In this document: one piece after another, positions 1 to 7,890 of the stretch
Position numbering within the stretch: position 1 is the stretch's first letter
Layout of the letters: the number at the start of each line of letters is the position of its first letter
DNA from: Faecalimonas umbilicata
Lineage (GTDB): Bacteria > Bacillota > Clostridia > Lachnospirales > Lachnospiraceae
Direction of reading: 5' to 3'
DNA: 64,000 nt
Assembly: GCF_004346095.1 (NCBI RefSeq)
Contig: NZ_SLZV01000007.1
Location: 61,517 to 125,516 of the forward strand
The notes under the pieces: generated by a model
Databases searched by the model: none
What the model saw: only the letters and a program-made list of their open reading frames with translations
Told to the model about the DNA's origin: nothing
Made by a program: the position numbers and the translations under genes

Positions 1-1204
1 TATACTGGCAGTCTCCATATCCTTCCACGACTGGAACTACTTGATATTTCCCCGGTGTATTATAATCTTTCATATCAATATAGACATTGATCTTGCTTGC
101 ATCAAGTTTCTTCAAATTCTCTTCGGAACCAGTAAATGCCAATTCGATCTGTTCAGAATCAAAGCTGACTTTCAGTCCCTCTTCCAGTTCTCTCGGAATG
201 ATCGAAGATACCGATATATGGATTCTTCTGCTTCCACCTTCGCTGACAGAAATCGTCACTGCAATATTTTTCTGACTCTCATCTACCAGTTTTGTATTTT
301 CCGGAAGATATGGCGTCACATCGATTCCAACTTCCGTACGACTGCTGATTTCTGTATTTTCCAATGCCTCCGCCGGTATTGTGATCTTATCGATTTCCTT
401 TAACACATCCGGTCTTCCTGCGATCTGTACCTCAGCCGGTTCGATCAAAGCTTCCTCTACCACATATCCCTCTGCAATGGCATCATTATATAGTACATCC
501 AGCTTTACGTTTTTCGTATCAAGCAACTCCACATCAACAGATACTCCTTTTTCTCCAAGGTTCGTTTCAAACTGGAACTGATCAATGACTCCTCCGCCGG
601 CATCATAAAGAATCAATTCTGCCGGAACTTCTCCATCGTTTGACATCCCCGACACATCTGCTTTTGCCACAACTTTGTTAATCTGATTGATAGCGCTGAC
701 ACCACCTTGGATTGTAATATAAGCCGGATTCGGTGTGACCGGTCCGAGCACATATCCATCTCTCACAGTGCCTCTCGTCTCTGCGACAATCGGAAATCTC
801 TTGGACAGATAATTCTCAATTTCTACTTCCAGATTTCTCGGATTGGTATAGGCCTCCTCATACTCATCCTCATATCCGCTGATACTTACCTCTACTGGAA
901 TCAAAGCCCTGCTTTCCAGATTTTGCATATCTGCATATGCAGTTATCTTTTCTGGATGTTCCTTCAGATCACTCAAAATAGATTTTTTTGCCTTAACTGT
1001 GACTTCCACAGACTGCTCTCCGACAACCGAATACGTCTTCCCTTTGGATGTGATAATATCATCATTCCGTATTCCAACAGAAATCCCCTTAAAAGTCCGT
1101 GTATCAATCGGATCTTCGACATTCATAACAACAAGCCACAAAACTATTGTGAAGAACACTGCGATGAATTTCAGCCCCAAATTATTTGTCAGTCTTTCTT
1201 TCAT
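1..1204 (-). CDS. cdaR: CdaR (YbbR-domain regulator of diadenylate cyclase), C-terminus cut by window edge
   Basis: The frame runs open from an ATG at 1202-1204 to the left edge, so about 401 residues are present and the C-terminus is missing. The start is a short cytosolic segment (MKERLTNN) followed by one hydrophobic helix (about residues 9-29). The rest is an extracellular chain of beta-rich repeats with the spaced Val/Ile-Pro-Glu pattern of YbbR domains; at least three repeats are visible. It overlaps the end of cdaA by 23 bases, which implies translational coupling. In Firmicutes CdaR binds CdaA at the membrane and tunes c-di-AMP synthesis; that role is taken from the family and the gene order. 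The usual downstream partner glmM would lie outside the window. Confidence 0.9.
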   Translation of the reverse strand, partial: MKERLTNNLGLKFIAVFFTIVLWLVVMNVEDPIDTRTFKGISVGIRNDDIITSKGKTYSVVGEQSVEVTVKAKKSILSDLKEHPEKITAYADMQNLESRALIPVEVSISGYEDEYEEAYTNPRNLEVEIENYLSKRFPIVAETRGTVRDGYVLGPVTPNPAYITIQGGVSAINQINKVVAKADVSGMSNDGEVPAELILYDAGGGVIDQFQFETNLGEKGVSVDVELLDTKNVKLDVLYNDAIAEGYVVEEALIEPAEVQIAGRPDVLKEIDKITIPAEALENTEISSRTEVGIDVTPYLPENTKLVDESQKNIAVTISVSEGGSRRIHISVSSIIPRELEEGLKVSFDSEQIELAFTGSEENLKKLDASKINVYIDMKDYNTPGKYQVVPVVEGYGDCQY

Positions 1205-2063
1205 CTTTTCGCCTTCCTTTCCATGGAATCAGACGTTTCCGCTCTACCGTACGATCCTGCACATCAAGCAATCTCTCTGTGAGCCGTTCCGGGCGTACAT
1301 TACGCTCCAGACGTCCTCCCATCGCGATGGAAACTGCCCCGGTTTCTTCTGATACCGCAATGATCAGCGCATCGCTCACTTCGCTCATTCCCACTGCCGC
1401 ACGGTGTCTTGTTCCAAGATCCTTGCTTAACTTCATATTGTCTGAAAGAGGAAGATAACAGGTTGCTGAGACGATTCTGTCTCCTCTGATAATGATCGCA
1501 CCATCATGGAGCGGTGTATTGTGTTCAAAAATATTGATCAGCACCTGACTGGAAACAAGACAATCCAAACGGATCCCTGTGCTTTCATACTCCGTCAGTT
1601 TGATCGCTCTCTCTACAACGATCAACGCTCCTGTCTTAACTTTTCCCATCTCAAAGCATGCTCTGACAATACCATCGATAGTCTCTGTGCTAAATCTGAC
1701 AGACTCTTTCTTCTTATCCAAAGGCACAACCGAAGACAAAATATTTTTCTCTCCGAGTTTTTCAAGTGCCCTTCGAAGCTCTGGCTGAAAGACAACAACT
1801 GCCGCCATCGCCAGCACATCGATTGCATGGCTCGCCAAGAACAAAATGGTATTCATCTCAAAAATTGCAGCGACAAGAATGAATGCACAAAGTACAAGCA
1901 TTCCCTTCAACAGCATCCATGCTTTTGTATTTTTTATCCACACCATAATCTCATAGACCAATACCGAAATAATGATGATCTCAATAATATCGACCACTTT
2001 AATCTCTGGTATATACCATGCGGAAATATATTTTTCAAGAAATCTCTCAAACTGTGCCCCCAT
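1182..2063 (-). CDS. cdaA: Diadenylate cyclase CdaA (DacA), membrane-bound c-di-AMP synthase
   Basis: This 293-residue protein condenses two ATP into c-di-AMP, which controls potassium and osmolyte transport and cell-wall stress responses. Three membrane helices fill roughly residues 20-95. They are followed by a DisA_N-type cyclase domain with both signature motifs: HDGAIII and GTRHRAAVG. Length and architecture match the CdaA class rather than DisA or CdaS. The start is set by a strong AGGAGGTGATAAG ribosome site directly before ATG. It sits 30 bases after an uncharacterised membrane-protein gene and overlaps cdaR, so all four genes from 3536 leftward look like one operon. Confidence 0.97.
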   Translation of the reverse strand: MGAQFERFLEKYISAWYIPEIKVVDIIEIIIISVLVYEIMVWIKNTKAWMLLKGMLVLCAFILVAAIFEMNTILFLASHAIDVLAMAAVVVFQPELRRALEKLGEKNILSSVVPLDKKKESVRFSTETIDGIVRACFEMGKVKTGALIVVERAIKLTEYESTGIRLDCLVSSQVLINIFEHNTPLHDGAIIIRGDRIVSATCYLPLSDNMKLSKDLGTRHRAAVGMSEVSDALIIAVSEETGAVSIAMGGRLERNVRPERLTERLLDVQDRTVERKRLIPWKGRRKDERKTDK

Positions 2064-2093
2064 CTTATCACCTCCTGTACTTATTTTTGAAGA

Positions 2094-3140
2094 CTATTTT
2101 TCTAATTCTTTTTCAATCATTCTCTGAAGATCCTGCTGATCCTCCTCTTCATCTCTATCAAACACTTCCCCAGCTCCTCTGATCTCATCCGCCGGAAGTG
2201 TTGTTGTCTCTTGTCTCTCATTGATCTTTTTCACTGTCTTTCTTGGAGCCGGCACTGAAATCTTCGGAACTGCCTTGATGTAGTAATAATACTCATCATC
2301 TTCAAACTGAATCCGCTCTGTCCGGGAATAGTCCACTGTAAATACAAAAAATTCCAACACAACTGCAATCAGTCCTGCCACTATATTCCCACCGATCATA
2401 CCACCATATGGAATATGTACATCAAAGACAAGTTCTCCGCTTACAACGAGCACAACATTGGCGATAATCCCAACAGCGATCGCCACTTTCCATGCATAGT
2501 CAAAGGAACTTCTGCGGATTGCATACACAATCAGCAGGCACACCGAAAATGCAAGTACAAATATCAACATCTCTTTGTTAGTAAAAATCTGTTTTGTAAA
2601 TTCTGTCACTGCATTCATCAATCCCTCTGCGCCTGCACTGCCTTTAAATGCAGTCGCAGATGACGATACAAAATGCAACATAAAATAGACAATCGTCCCG
2701 CATGCAACCGGTACAACATAGACCGGAGTTCCGATCAATCCATAGACAACCGGGATAATATACGGAACTTTTAATACAAATGCCAGAGGTGTCAGCAACA
2801 AAATGGTCGCCGTCCCCGGTGCGAATCGAAAATAAAAAATAAACATCATCAAAAACACGGCTGCCGTTACAGCAAACACTGCCATTGACAACGAAAACAA
2901 ATGCAGTAAAATCAAAACTGCTGCTGCCACTGCCATATACACTGATGGCAAAAATGTAAAGAACACTGTCAGACCTGCCGTCACATATTTGGATGCCGCC
3001 AGTTCCATATAGCCAAGCTTAGAGTTGATCATCCCAAATACGAGAATTCCAAGAATCAGCTGAAGTACCTTATCAATATATTTTGCATACCGCGCATATA
3101 ATTTCTGCATCTCTTCTTTCCACACGTATAAACTATTCAT
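2094..3140 (-). CDS. Polytopic membrane protein of unknown function, upstream of cdaA
   Basis: I do not recognise a named family. The 348-residue protein has about eight hydrophobic segments between residues 22 and 265, several very long and rich in Val, Ala and Phe. It ends in an 80-residue soluble tail that is strongly charged and Asp/Glu/Gln-rich, probably cytosolic. The ATG abuts the stop codon of the preceding small membrane protein with no intervening base, and cdaA begins 30 bases after its stop. That spacing implies co-expression with the c-di-AMP synthase. A regulatory or transport role linked to c-di-AMP is inference from position only. Confidence 0.75.
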   Translation of the reverse strand: MNSLYVWKEEMQKLYARYAKYIDKVLQLILGILVFGMINSKLGYMELAASKYVTAGLTVFFTFLPSVYMAVAAAVLILLHLFSLSMAVFAVTAAVFLMMFIFYFRFAPGTATILLLTPLAFVLKVPYIIPVVYGLIGTPVYVVPVACGTIVYFMLHFVSSSATAFKGSAGAEGLMNAVTEFTKQIFTNKEMLIFVLAFSVCLLIVYAIRRSSFDYAWKVAIAVGIIANVVLVVSGELVFDVHIPYGGMIGGNIVAGLIAVVLEFFVFTVDYSRTERIQFEDDEYYYYIKAVPKISVPAPRKTVKKINERQETTTLPADEIRGAGEVFDRDEEEDQQDLQRMIEKELEK

Positions 3141-3536
3141 CTACATATTCTCCTTTTTATACATCTTACTCAGGCGCGATAAATTCCTGTAATATCTCTT
3201 TACTCTCAATTTTGCTTCATTGTGTTTCTTTTTATAATAACTTCCAGCCATCATCCCATAGATGATCAGCACTGCAATATATCCGATCACAACCAGCACA
3301 CCAAGCAAAAAAAACTTTGCAAGTGTCAGGCCTTCAAAAATCTTCTCCAGATTCACAAGAAAAAATAATCCGACTGCCAATCCATACCCAATCGTCGTCC
3401 AAATCAATGTGACAATTGTGCGGAAACTTACATAATCTTTTCTATAATAGCTATTTACTTTAAAATCTTCTTTTCCCTGTCCTTCTTCATAAGAGGCCAG
3501 CTTTATCATCATCTTGACTCGTTCCTCATTTAACAT
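3141..3536 (-). CDS. Small two-helix membrane protein of unknown function, first gene of the cdaA operon
   Basis: The preferred start is the ATG at 3536, preceded by AGAGGTGACGAG; the frame extends 12 codons further to a TTG without a ribosome site. The resulting 131-residue protein has a soluble charged N-terminus (about 48 residues), two hydrophobic helices (about 49-70 and 80-103) and a basic, Tyr/Arg/Lys-rich C-terminal tail. No catalytic motif is visible. The stop codon touches the ATG of the next membrane protein, so the two are probably translated as a pair and may form one complex. Confidence 0.75.
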   Translation of the reverse strand: MLNEERVKMMIKLASYEEGQGKEDFKVNSYYRKDYVSFRTIVTLIWTTIGYGLAVGLFFLVNLEKIFEGLTLAKFFLLGVLVVIGYIAVLIIYGMMAGSYYKKKHNEAKLRVKRYYRNLSRLSKMYKKENM

Positions 3537-3583
3537 CTCGTCACCTCTGTCTCTGTTTTTCCCCTCAGCCAAACACTATTTTT

Positions 3584-3589
3584 AGTATA
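3584..3589 (-). promoter_or_regulatory. Extended -10 of a candidate promoter for the cdaA operon
   Basis: On the minus strand the sequence reads TGCTATACT, a TGn-extended -10 hexamer, about 50 bases before the ATG at 3536. A clear -35 box is not visible. It lies just past the end of comF, so the cdaA group can be transcribed separately from the comF-recD2 group. Confidence 0.4.
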
Positions 3590-3597
3590 GCATATAA

Positions 3598-4374
3598 TCA
3601 GAAACCTTGTCCAACACTTATAGTCAGAAAATATACTTTTTGTACCCCATTTTCTTTCAGTATGCGGGCAAGCTCATCCACAGTACTTCCTGTTGTATAG
3701 ATATCATCGACCAGAAGTACTTTTTTCTTTGGCTTCCAGTCATCCTCCACGGCAAAGGCTCCGGAAAGTGCCCTCCTTCTCTCACTTGGATTCATCTCTT
3801 TCAATGCATTTGTTTTTTGAACTCTTCGGACTGCAAATGCCTCCATAGGGACCTCCAACCGCCCGGAAAGCTCTTTTGCCAAAACTTCTGCCTGATTGTA
3901 TCCTCGTTTTCTCCGCTTACTTTTATGAATTGGTACAGGAATGATCACCTCGATCTGCCATTTTCTTAACAGATCTGCAAACTGTTCTGCCATTTGTTCC
4001 GCATAGTACTGTGCAAATACGCGGCGATTTCTATACTTAAACTGATAAATCGATTGCGAAACCGGCATTTTATGGAGCCACAGACTCCTTCCCTGCTCAT
4101 AGAAATGTATGATTTTCTGACAGTCATAGCAGTATTCCTGCTCCTCATAGCGCACTGGTTTTCCACATTTTTTACAGAGAGGCTCCTGGAGTATCTTTAC
4201 TTCCTTCCGGCAGCTTTCACAAATCCCCTCAGAAGCTACTGTTCCACAAAACACACAAGTAGTCGGATAGAGTAATTCTAAAATCCTGTGCCATATAAGT
4301 TTTGCTCTCCTTTTTTCTGCTGTTTTTCTTTCTCTGTTCTTCTGTTTCTCTGTTTTTTTCATTCTTTGTATCAC
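3598..4374 (-). CDS. comF: ComF-family phosphoribosyltransferase-like protein
   Basis: The N-terminal third carries cysteine pairs typical of ComF/GntX zinc-binding segments (CVFCG, CESC, CKKCG, CYDC, about residues 40-85). The C-terminal half ends with the PRPP-binding signature VLLVDDIYTTGST (about 220-232). In competent bacteria ComF supports DNA uptake and single-stranded DNA handling; in others the role is unclear. The GTG used here overlaps the recD2 stop by four bases (GTGA), suggesting coupled translation. An in-frame ATG four codons later (4362) is an alternative start. Length (258) is normal for the family. Confidence 0.88.
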   Translation of the reverse strand: MIQRMKKTEKQKNRERKTAEKRRAKLIWHRILELLYPTTCVFCGTVASEGICESCRKEVKILQEPLCKKCGKPVRYEEQEYCYDCQKIIHFYEQGRSLWLHKMPVSQSIYQFKYRNRRVFAQYYAEQMAEQFADLLRKWQIEVIIPVPIHKSKRRKRGYNQAEVLAKELSGRLEVPMEAFAVRRVQKTNALKEMNPSERRRALSGAFAVEDDWKPKKKVLLVDDIYTTGSTVDELARILKENGVQKVYFLTISVGQGF

Positions 4375-6593
4375 AAGATACTTTCATACCGCTCACGAAT
4401 CGCTTCCGCCAGACTAGTATACCGTTTTTGCTCACTTTGATTTTCAATCATCTCATAAAAAGTATGCTCATCTCCTACCAGTGTAACACACTTTTTTGCC
4501 CTTGTAATCGCTGTATATAATAAATTTCTGTGATACAGCAGTCTTGGGCCCGGCAGAAGCGGAATCACAACCGCCGGATACTCGCTCCCCTGGGATTTAT
4601 GTATCGTGATCGCATACGCCAGCTCCAACTCCTCCAGCATTTTAAAGGAATACTCTACCTGCTTTCCTTCTTCATATTCCACTGTCATGAGTTCCTGGTA
4701 ATGATCGATTTTCTTGACGATTCCCATATCTCCGTTAAAAATGCCAACTCCTTTGTCCACAGTCAGCCCATATTTCGTTTTAACTTCCCACTCCAGCTGG
4801 TAATTATTCTTAATCTGCATGACCTTGTCGCCAACCCGAAATTTCTTATTTCCATATTCTTTTTCTTCTTTCTTTCGATCCGGCGGATTCAGATATTCCT
4901 GTAAGATCACATTAAGCCGTTCTACCCCGATCAATCCTTTTTTCATCGGTGTAAGCACCTGGATCTCATGCATCGGAGCATCCACATACTTCGGCATTTT
5001 TTCCTTTACAAGCTGGATAACGATGCTGATGATCACGTTTGCATCCTGCCGTTTTAAGAAAAAGAAATCTCTTCCTTTGTTTTTCAGCTCAACCGGCTCT
5101 CCATTGTTAATCTTATGCGCATTGACTACAATATCACTTTCCCCCGCCTGGCGAAAAATCTTATTGAGCCGCACAACCGGAAAACATTCTGATTTGATCA
5201 TATCCTTCAACACACTTCCCGGTCCCACTGACGGAAGCTGATTGACGTCCCCCACAAGGATCAGATGAGTTCCAACCATCACCGCCTTTAAAAGCGCATG
5301 AAACAAAGATAGATCCACCATTGACATTTCATCTATGATGATCACATCTGCCTCCAGCGGATTCTCTTCATTTCTTCCAAATCCTCCTGTCTGTTCCCCC
5401 TCTGGATTGCCATTGACCTCCAGCAGTCTGTGTAATGTCTGCGCCTCGCAGCCAGTCGCCTCCGTCATTCTCTTTGCCGCACGTCCGGTCGGTGCCGCCA
5501 GATAAATATTCAGCCCTTCGCTCTCAAAAAAATGAATCATCGCATTGATCGTCGTTGTCTTTCCAGTTCCTGGCCCTCCAGTCAGCACAAGCAGACCATT
5601 TTTTACTGCTTCTTTTACTGCTGTCCGCTGCAATTCATCCAAAGATAACTCTGCATACGCCTCAATCTTGCTCAGGCGCTTTTCCAGATAATCTTCTCCC
5701 ACTTCATTTTTGATATCTAGATCGTACAACATTTTTGCAGTATTTAATTCCAGATAATAGAAATGAGAAGCATACACTCTCTTTCCCTCTGGCTTCTCCT
5801 TGACAACGATCTTCTTTTCCATACACAGATCCATCAGATGCCGCTCCATATCTTCAATTTTCACCTGCAAAAGCTGGCTTGTTCGCGCAAGCAGTGTCTG
5901 TTCCGGAAGGTACACGTGGCCTTCCCCAACTGCCTGAAGCAACGTGTAAAAGATACCACTCCGGATTCGGAAATCAGAGTCTGTATGGATCCCTACCTTT
6001 GCCGCAATCTCATCGGCAGTCTTAAATCCAACCCCCTCTACATGATCTGCCAACTGATACGGATTCTGTTCGATCACGCGATAAATACTCTGTCCATAAT
6101 GCTGATAAATCTTTGCCGCAAGTGTTGTTGAAATACCATATTTCTGCAAATACAACATTGCCTGTCGCATTTCCTTCTTCTCTTCTACCTGCACTGCAAT
6201 CTCTCTTGCCATTCTCTCGCTGATTCCTTTGATCTCTGCGAGACGCTCCGGCTCTTCTTCAATGATGCGGAAGGTATCTCCTTTGAATTTTCTTACAATT
6301 CTGCCTGCCAGCGCACTTCCAAGTCCCTTGATTGCTCCGGAACCAAGATAAACTTCTATAGAATGAAGATCTTCCGGTTCTTTTACCCGATACTCCTGTA
6401 CTTGAAGCTGTGATCCATACACCGCATGATTCGTATATTCTCCGGATACCTCCAGAAACTCTCCCTCGCTAATATAATGAAACATCCCGACACAAGTCAG
6501 ATCCCCATCTTCATTGTGCAGATGAAACACCGTATAACCATTGTCTTCATTGCGAAACACAATGTGCTCCACATATCCGATTATTTTCTCCAT
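4371..6593 (-). CDS. recD2: RecD2-type ATP-dependent DNA helicase
   Basis: 740 residues with the layout of RecD2, the RecBC-independent form: an N-terminal OB-like region, tandem helix-hairpin-helix segments (around 85-200), then superfamily 1 helicase motifs. Walker A is GGPGTGKTTT near residue 340, motif II is VIIIDEMSMVD and motif VI contains AITIHKSQGSEY near 660. RecD2 unwinds DNA 5' to 3' and contributes to repair and fork maintenance. It is translationally coupled to comF. There are no recB or recC genes nearby, which fits the RecD2 class. Confidence 0.93.
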   Translation of the reverse strand: MEKIIGYVEHIVFRNEDNGYTVFHLHNEDGDLTCVGMFHYISEGEFLEVSGEYTNHAVYGSQLQVQEYRVKEPEDLHSIEVYLGSGAIKGLGSALAGRIVRKFKGDTFRIIEEEPERLAEIKGISERMAREIAVQVEEKKEMRQAMLYLQKYGISTTLAAKIYQHYGQSIYRVIEQNPYQLADHVEGVGFKTADEIAAKVGIHTDSDFRIRSGIFYTLLQAVGEGHVYLPEQTLLARTSQLLQVKIEDMERHLMDLCMEKKIVVKEKPEGKRVYASHFYYLELNTAKMLYDLDIKNEVGEDYLEKRLSKIEAYAELSLDELQRTAVKEAVKNGLLVLTGGPGTGKTTTINAMIHFFESEGLNIYLAAPTGRAAKRMTEATGCEAQTLHRLLEVNGNPEGEQTGGFGRNEENPLEADVIIIDEMSMVDLSLFHALLKAVMVGTHLILVGDVNQLPSVGPGSVLKDMIKSECFPVVRLNKIFRQAGESDIVVNAHKINNGEPVELKNKGRDFFFLKRQDANVIISIVIQLVKEKMPKYVDAPMHEIQVLTPMKKGLIGVERLNVILQEYLNPPDRKKEEKEYGNKKFRVGDKVMQIKNNYQLEWEVKTKYGLTVDKGVGIFNGDMGIVKKIDHYQELMTVEYEEGKQVEYSFKMLEELELAYAITIHKSQGSEYPAVVIPLLPGPRLLYHRNLLYTAITRAKKCVTLVGDEHTFYEMIENQSEQKRYTSLAEAIRERYESIL

Positions 6594-6857
6594 GTTCCTG
6601 CTCTTTTCCTTTTCTGTTAAATCTGTTTCTATCGTACCACGTTCTTAAAAGCATGAAAACTCCTTTGTAGATTGCTTTTCAGAAAATACATATGCTCCTT
6701 CTATCACACAAAATATATGAAAAAACTGCCGTGAACTAAAGCTTCCATCCAAACTTTTCACAGGATTTTCCTTCCTATGTCTGTTCTTCCGAATTCCTTA
6801 CTTCCCGGCAGCTTATGCTCTATTCTTTTCAATGTTTTTCGTAAAATCTAAACCAGA

Positions 6858-7847
6858 CTAAGAATTTCTTCTCATCCCAGTAACTTCTGCAAATTGTCCA
6901 CTTCCCACTGCAACAACTTTCATCGGATCTTCTGCTGCCATCGTCCGGATTCCCGTCTTCTCCTCCATCAGTGTATCCAGCCCCCGCAGAAGTGCACCTC
7001 CTCCGGTCAGCATAATTCCACGCTCCAAAATATCCGCTGACAATTCCGGTGGTGTCTGCTCCAGTACATGGATCACCGACTCTACAATCTGGTCTGCCAC
7101 TTCCCTCAGGACAGACTCTGTCTCTGAGGAAGTCACCGTAACCGTTTTCGGCAATCCCGTCACAAGATTCCTTCCTCTGATCTCTATCTCCAGTTCCTCT
7201 TCAAGCGGATAAACCGTTCCCACTTTGATCTTAATCTCCTCCGCCGTACGATCACCAACCAGCAGATTCTGCTTTTTTCTCATATAGCGTGCAATTGCCT
7301 CATCAAAATCATTCCCCGCCGTCTTCACAGAAGTATGGACCACTGCTGCCCCCAGCGAAATCACCGCTACATCCGTTGTTCCGCCGCCAATATCTACAAT
7401 CATATTGCCAAATGGTTTCATAATATCCAAACCAGCTCCGATTGCTGCCGCCACCGGTTCTTCCACAAGACAGACTTCTCTTGCTCCTGCTGCATAAGCA
7501 GCCTCCTCCACGGCCTTCTGTTCCACTTCTGTGATCTGACACGGAACACAAATGCTGATTCTAGGCTTCTTTAACATTCTTCTTCCGAGCGACTTCTGCA
7601 CAAAATATTTAATCATCTTCTCTGTGACCGTATAGTCTGATACAACACCTTTTTCCAAAGGTCTGATCGCGATGATATTCCCCGGTGTCCTTCCAAGCAT
7701 CAGTCTAGCTTCTTCTCCAATGGCTTTTATCTCTTTCGTATCCCGGTCCAGTGCCACGACAGAGGGCTCCTTTAATACAACCCCTTTGCCTTTTATAAAC
7801 ACGAGTACGCTTGCAGTTCCCAGATCAATTCCGATATCTGCCGACAT
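6858..7847 (-). CDS. mreB: MreB-family actin-like cell-shape protein
   Basis: Bacterial actin that organises cell-wall synthesis along the membrane. The nucleotide-binding signatures are clear: IGIDLGTA near the start, IVDIGGGTTDVAV near residue 165 and LTGGGALLRGLD near 290. The ATG at 7847 is chosen because AAAGGGG precedes it and the protein then begins directly with the phosphate-1 strand; the frame extends 36 codons upstream to a TTG that overlaps uvrA, which I reject. At 329 residues it is normal length. It stands alone 43 bases after uvrA, without mreC or mreD, so it may be a second MreB/Mbl paralogue. Confidence 0.93.
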   Translation of the reverse strand: MSADIGIDLGTASVLVFIKGKGVVLKEPSVVALDRDTKEIKAIGEEARLMLGRTPGNIIAIRPLEKGVVSDYTVTEKMIKYFVQKSLGRRMLKKPRISICVPCQITEVEQKAVEEAAYAAGAREVCLVEEPVAAAIGAGLDIMKPFGNMIVDIGGGTTDVAVISLGAAVVHTSVKTAGNDFDEAIARYMRKKQNLLVGDRTAEEIKIKVGTVYPLEEELEIEIRGRNLVTGLPKTVTVTSSETESVLREVADQIVESVIHVLEQTPPELSADILERGIMLTGGGALLRGLDTLMEEKTGIRTMAAEDPMKVVAVGSGQFAEVTGMRRNS

Positions 7848-7890
7848 CTCGATTCCCCTTTCCTCATTTTCGTCTGTCTGATTTTTTTGT

